A model generated the notes under the pieces. The model saw only the letters and a program-made list of their open reading frames with translations. It was not told where the DNA came from and ran no database searches. The position numbers and the translations under genes are program-made. Below are positions 5,792 to 7,814 of a stretch of DNA of 7,814 nucleotides, in pieces. The stretch is from an uncultured Ruminiclostridium sp. (lineage in GTDB: Bacteria; Bacillota; Clostridia; Oscillospirales; Ruminococcaceae): contig CAKSIR010000111.1 in the NCBI GenBank assembly GCA_934462775.1, positions 1 to 7,814 on the forward strand, written 5' to 3'. The stretch's first letter is position 1, and the number at the start of each line of letters is the position of its first letter.

Positions 5792-6253
5792 TTACCGACA
5801 TTCCTGTCCGGCAAAGCCGTGCATAAATCCGTCCAGCTCAGTGCAGCATACATCTCCGCCGATAACCTTGTTACCGCTAAGCAAAACGTGAGCGTACACG
5901 TTTTCAACAATGTTACCGCTGCTGTCGGTGTAGTTCGTAATCGGAAAAATATACTCTCTAACATAATCGGTGCGGTATCTGGACAGATCATAGCCTTGTG
6001 ATTTTTGCAGCTTGTTGTACTCCTCGTACACCTCGTTGAACTTGGACGGAATCTGTACATTTTTCACAACGGCGCTGTCAGCGTCCACCTGCCAGCCGTA
6101 CCCTGCAAGAAATTCCGCAACCCCGCCAACGTCCGCCGAGGCAGCTTCAGCGTCCGCTTTTGTAAATGCAGCTTTAAGCAATAAGGTTATAATAACCGCT
6201 GCAATCGCTCCCGCAACAAGGTAAAACCTGTTTGAATTAGTGCTTTTATACAT
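5792..6253 (-). CDS. DUF4830 domain membrane-anchored protein
   Basis: This 153-residue protein has a short N-terminal tail, one hydrophobic segment (about 9-30) acting as membrane anchor or uncleaved signal, and an extracellular domain. FLAGYGWQVD (48-57), IPSKFNEVYEEYNKLQKSQG (68-87) and a C-terminal VIGGDVCCTELDGFMHGF (130-147) are the conserved landmarks of DUF4830, a family of unknown function common in Clostridia. Cysteines at 136, 137 and 151 lie outside. Ribosome site AAGGCGG (6262-6268) is eight bases from the ATG. It is transcribed toward the ECF/DUF4179 pair and separated from it by a shared terminator. No clear promoter was found upstream: TATATT at 6282-6287 is a possible -10, but no -35 fits it. 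Function unknown; family call is from recognised motifs. Confidence 0.82.
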   Translation of the reverse strand: MYKSTNSNRFYLVAGAIAAVIITLLLKAAFTKADAEAASADVGGVAEFLAGYGWQVDADSAVVKNVQIPSKFNEVYEEYNKLQKSQGYDLSRYRTDYVREYIFPITNYTDSSGNIVENVYAHVLLSGNKVIGGDVCCTELDGFMHGFAGQECR

Positions 6254-6556
6254 ATTTGTTACCGCCTTTCAGTTACTATTCAATATATATGTTTAACATT
6301 CAACAAAATTGCCCTGTTGATAATAAGCACATTCACCAAAAAATATGATTAGCAAGCCACTTTCAACAGATTTACACCTGTTTTTTGTTGAAATTCACAA
6401 TAAAAAATGGGGCTTTTCCATGTCCTTTTGTTATGGTTAGTCATTTTACATAAAGCTTTAAATTTATTTTTAGTGAATTAGGTACTACCATTTTGAGTGA
6501 AATTCTGTTATTATATATGAGTAATCTATAAAAATACTTTTCAGGAGGCATATATA
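6254..6556. other. 303-bp AT-rich divergent intergenic region
   Basis: This region separates the divergent DUF4830 and ABC-ATPase genes and holds no ORF I can support. It contains the ribosome sites of both genes (6262-6268 minus, 6543-6548 plus), repeated TTCAACA/TGTTGAA motifs (6299-6393), and candidate but poor promoter elements. For the plus-strand gene, TTTTGA (6491-6496) and TATATG (6514-6519) have a 17-bp spacer, and TTTACA (6445-6450) has no well-placed -10. The roughly 160 bases between the repeats and the ATPase start leave room for promoter and leader control, but no riboswitch was recognised. Confidence 0.5.
6299..6393. repeat. Two inverted pairs of TTCAACA / TGTTGAA motifs
   Basis: The first pair is TCAACA (6300-6305) with TGTTGA (6315-6320), a perfect 6-bp inverted repeat with a 9-nt centre. 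The second is TTTCAACA (6361-6368) with TGTTGAAA (6386-6393), a perfect 8-bp inverted repeat with a 17-nt centre. The pairs are about 60 bp apart centre to centre. They could be paired operators upstream of the ABC ATPase or the DUF4830 gene. They do not match the CcpA cre consensus. Confidence 0.4.
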
Positions 6557-7699
6557 ATGGCAAGTTTATCTCTCAGAGGCATTTACAAGCGTTATCCGGG
6601 CGGCGTAACAGCTGTATCTGACTTCACAATGAACATCAAGGATAAGGAATTCATCATCCTTGTAGGACCTTCCGGTTGCGGTAAGTCAACTACACTGCGT
6701 ATGATCGCCGGCCTTGAAGAAATCTCAGAGGGTGAATTATTCATCGGCGACAGACTGGTTAACGACGTTGCTCCTAAAGATAGAGATATCGCAATGGTAT
6801 TCCAGAACTACGCTCTGTACCCACACATGACAGTATTTGAGAACATGGCATTCGGCTTAAAGCTGAGAAAGGTTCCAAAGGACGAAATTAAGAAGCTGGT
6901 TGACGAAGCTGCTAAGATTCTCGACATCGCTCACTTACTCGACAGAAAGCCAAAGGCTTTATCAGGCGGTCAGCGTCAGCGTGTAGCTTTAGGACGTGCT
7001 ATTGTACGTGATCCTCAGGTATTCTTACTTGACGAGCCTCTGTCAAACCTTGACGCTAAGCTGCGTGCACAGATGAGAACTGAGTTATCCAAGCTCCACA
7101 AGAAGTTAGGTACAACATTTATCTATGTAACACACGACCAGATCGAAGCTATGACAATGGGTGACAGAATCGTAGTTATGAAGGATGGTTACATCCAGCA
7201 GATCGATTCACCTATCAACCTGTATGAAAACCCTGTAAACAAGTTCGTAGCAGGATTCATGGGTTCACCTCAGATGAACTTTATTAACGCTAAGCTCATC
7301 ATGTTAAACGGCAAGTACACAATCGAATTCGGTTCTGAAGATACAAAGACAACACGCGGCAGAAAGTTCTATGTTGAGCTTCCAAGCGCTAAGGCTGACG
7401 TTGACGCTCTCAAGTACTACGTTGACAAGGAAGTTACTCTCGGTATCCGTCCTGAAAACATTCACGACGAAGAAATGTTCATTTCCGCTGCTACAACAGG
7501 CGTTATTGAGGCAACTGTTGACGTTACAGAAATGATGGGTGCTGAAACATATCTGTACCTCACTTGTGAAGGTATTCCGCTTACAGCTCGCGTATCTCCG
7601 CGCTGCACAGCAAGACCTCAGGATGTTGTTAAGCTGGCTCTTGATCCTAACAAGATTCACCTGTTCGACGTAAACGACGAACACTCCATCCTTTCTTAA
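6557..7699 (+). CDS. ugpC: Carbohydrate ABC importer ATPase (MsmX/MsmK/UgpC-type)
   Basis: This 380-residue ATP-binding subunit powers sugar uptake through ABC importers of the CUT1 class. Walker [10 protein letters not shown] is at 37-45, Q-loop Gln83, signature LSGGQ at 135-139, Walker B VFLLDE at 155-160 and switch His193 (VTHD). The C-terminal third (from about 240) is the regulatory OB/TOBE part with LGIRPENI. Full length for the family. The start has AGGAGG (6543-6548) eight bases upstream. No permease or binding-protein gene is next to it, which fits the shared stand-alone ATPases MsmX of Bacillus and MsmK of Streptococcus that serve several sugar importers. Codon use differs from neighbours: ten Leu TTA codons and frequent CGT and GTA, as in highly expressed genes. 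The exact sugars served cannot be read here. Confidence 0.96.
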   Translation: MASLSLRGIYKRYPGGVTAVSDFTMNIKDKEFIILVGPSGCGKSTTLRMIAGLEEISEGELFIGDRLVNDVAPKDRDIAMVFQNYALYPHMTVFENMAFGLKLRKVPKDEIKKLVDEAAKILDIAHLLDRKPKALSGGQRQRVALGRAIVRDPQVFLLDEPLSNLDAKLRAQMRTELSKLHKKLGTTFIYVTHDQIEAMTMGDRIVVMKDGYIQQIDSPINLYENPVNKFVAGFMGSPQMNFINAKLIMLNGKYTIEFGSEDTKTTRGRKFYVELPSAKADVDALKYYVDKEVTLGIRPENIHDEEMFISAATTGVIEATVDVTEMMGAETYLYLTCEGIPLTARVSPRCTARPQDVVKLALDPNKIHLFDVNDEHSILS

Positions 7700-7713
7700 T
7701 CGGATAAATATTC

Positions 7714-7742
7714 AATCTCCACAGTCTTTGGCTGTGGAGATT
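7714..7742 (+). terminator. Intrinsic terminator of the ABC ATPase gene
   Basis: Perfect 11-bp arms AATCTCCACAG (7714-7724) and CTGTGGAGATT (7732-7742) enclose a 7-nt loop, 14 bases past the stop codon. The tail reads TCATTCTGT, a short interrupted T-tract. Position and stem strength support termination of a monocistronic transcript. Confidence 0.8.
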
Positions 7743-7751
7743 TCATTCTGT

Positions 7752-7780
7752 CGAAAAACGCGCCACCGGCGCCTTTTTCG
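7752..7780. repeat. Hairpin with CGAAAAA/TTTTTCG ends
   Basis: CGAAAAA (7752-7758) and GCGCC (7760-7764) pair with GGCGC (7768-7772) and TTTTTCG (7774-7780), with one C-C mismatch and an ACC loop. It lies 9 bases beyond the ATPase terminator. It may be a terminator for a convergent gene beyond the window or a dispersed intergenic repeat. The CGAAAA/TTTTCG arms also occur in the left-end intergenic region (48-53 and 69-74). Confidence 0.45.
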
Positions 7781-7814
7781 AGGATTTTGTTGTGAAAATT
7801 ATTCACTTGTGGGG

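Noticed and set aside
6315..6323. DnaA-box-like TTATCAACA (minus strand)
   Set aside because: One mismatch to TTATCCACA, isolated, with no cluster of boxes and no dnaA/dnaN context, so a replication origin is not supported.
6361..6393. CcpA cre site near the sugar ATPase
   Set aside because: The repeats lack the central CG and the WTGNAANCGNWNNCW pattern of cre sites.
6254..6556. Riboswitch upstream of the ABC ATPase
   Set aside because: No known aptamer core could be recognised, and the inverted repeats have long loops and no terminator with T-run before the ATG.
7304..7684. Minus-strand open frame of 126 codons in the ABC ATPase gene
   Set aside because: Antisense to the conserved regulatory domain of the ATPase, no ribosome site or family resemblance.

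Overview
The window looks like chromosomal DNA of a low- to moderate-GC Gram-positive anaerobe of the Clostridia, most likely an Oscillospiraceae/Ruminococcus-type gut bacterium. This is an inference from strong AGGAGG-type ribosome sites, sigma-A promoters, intrinsic terminators, DUF4179 and DUF4830 proteins, and an MsmX/UgpC-type sugar ATPase. I see no phage, insertion sequence, tRNA, rRNA or CRISPR.

Layout. Positions 1-116 hold two adjacent hairpins and a terminator-like hairpin. On the minus strand, 117-1406 encodes a 12-helix MFS exporter. It is preceded by a leader of about 145 nt (1407-1552) with a consensus promoter, a 12-codon upstream ORF with its own strong ribosome site, and a set of mutually exclusive hairpins, one of which can bury the exporter's ribosome site. 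This has the architecture of antibiotic-inducible translational attenuation and is the most interesting thing in the window. Upstream of it, and transcribed the same way, is a three-gene operon (3817 down to 1637): a membrane-anchored extracellular transglutaminase-like protein, a cyclophilin-type peptidyl-prolyl isomerase, and a GNAT acetyltransferase. It ends in a good intrinsic terminator.

Divergent from that operon, across a 222-bp region with promoters on both strands, is an ECF sigma factor (4040-4531) overlapping a single-pass membrane DUF4179 protein (4521-5723), presumably its anti-sigma regulator. A perfect 15-bp palindrome lies just upstream of the sigma gene's ribosome site. An 18-bp bidirectional hairpin separates this pair from a convergent small membrane-anchored DUF4830 protein (5792-6253).

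After a 303-bp intergenic region carrying repeated TTCAACA/TGTTGAA motifs comes a solitary MsmX/MsmK/UgpC-type ABC ATPase (6557-7699), whose codon use differs from its neighbours as expected for a highly expressed gene. A terminator and one more hairpin close the window.

Functional theme: envelope and stress functions (efflux, ECF signalling, surface proteins) in the first three quarters, then a housekeeping sugar-import energiser. The idea that the ECF pair controls the neighbouring surface proteins is only an inference from gene arrangement.
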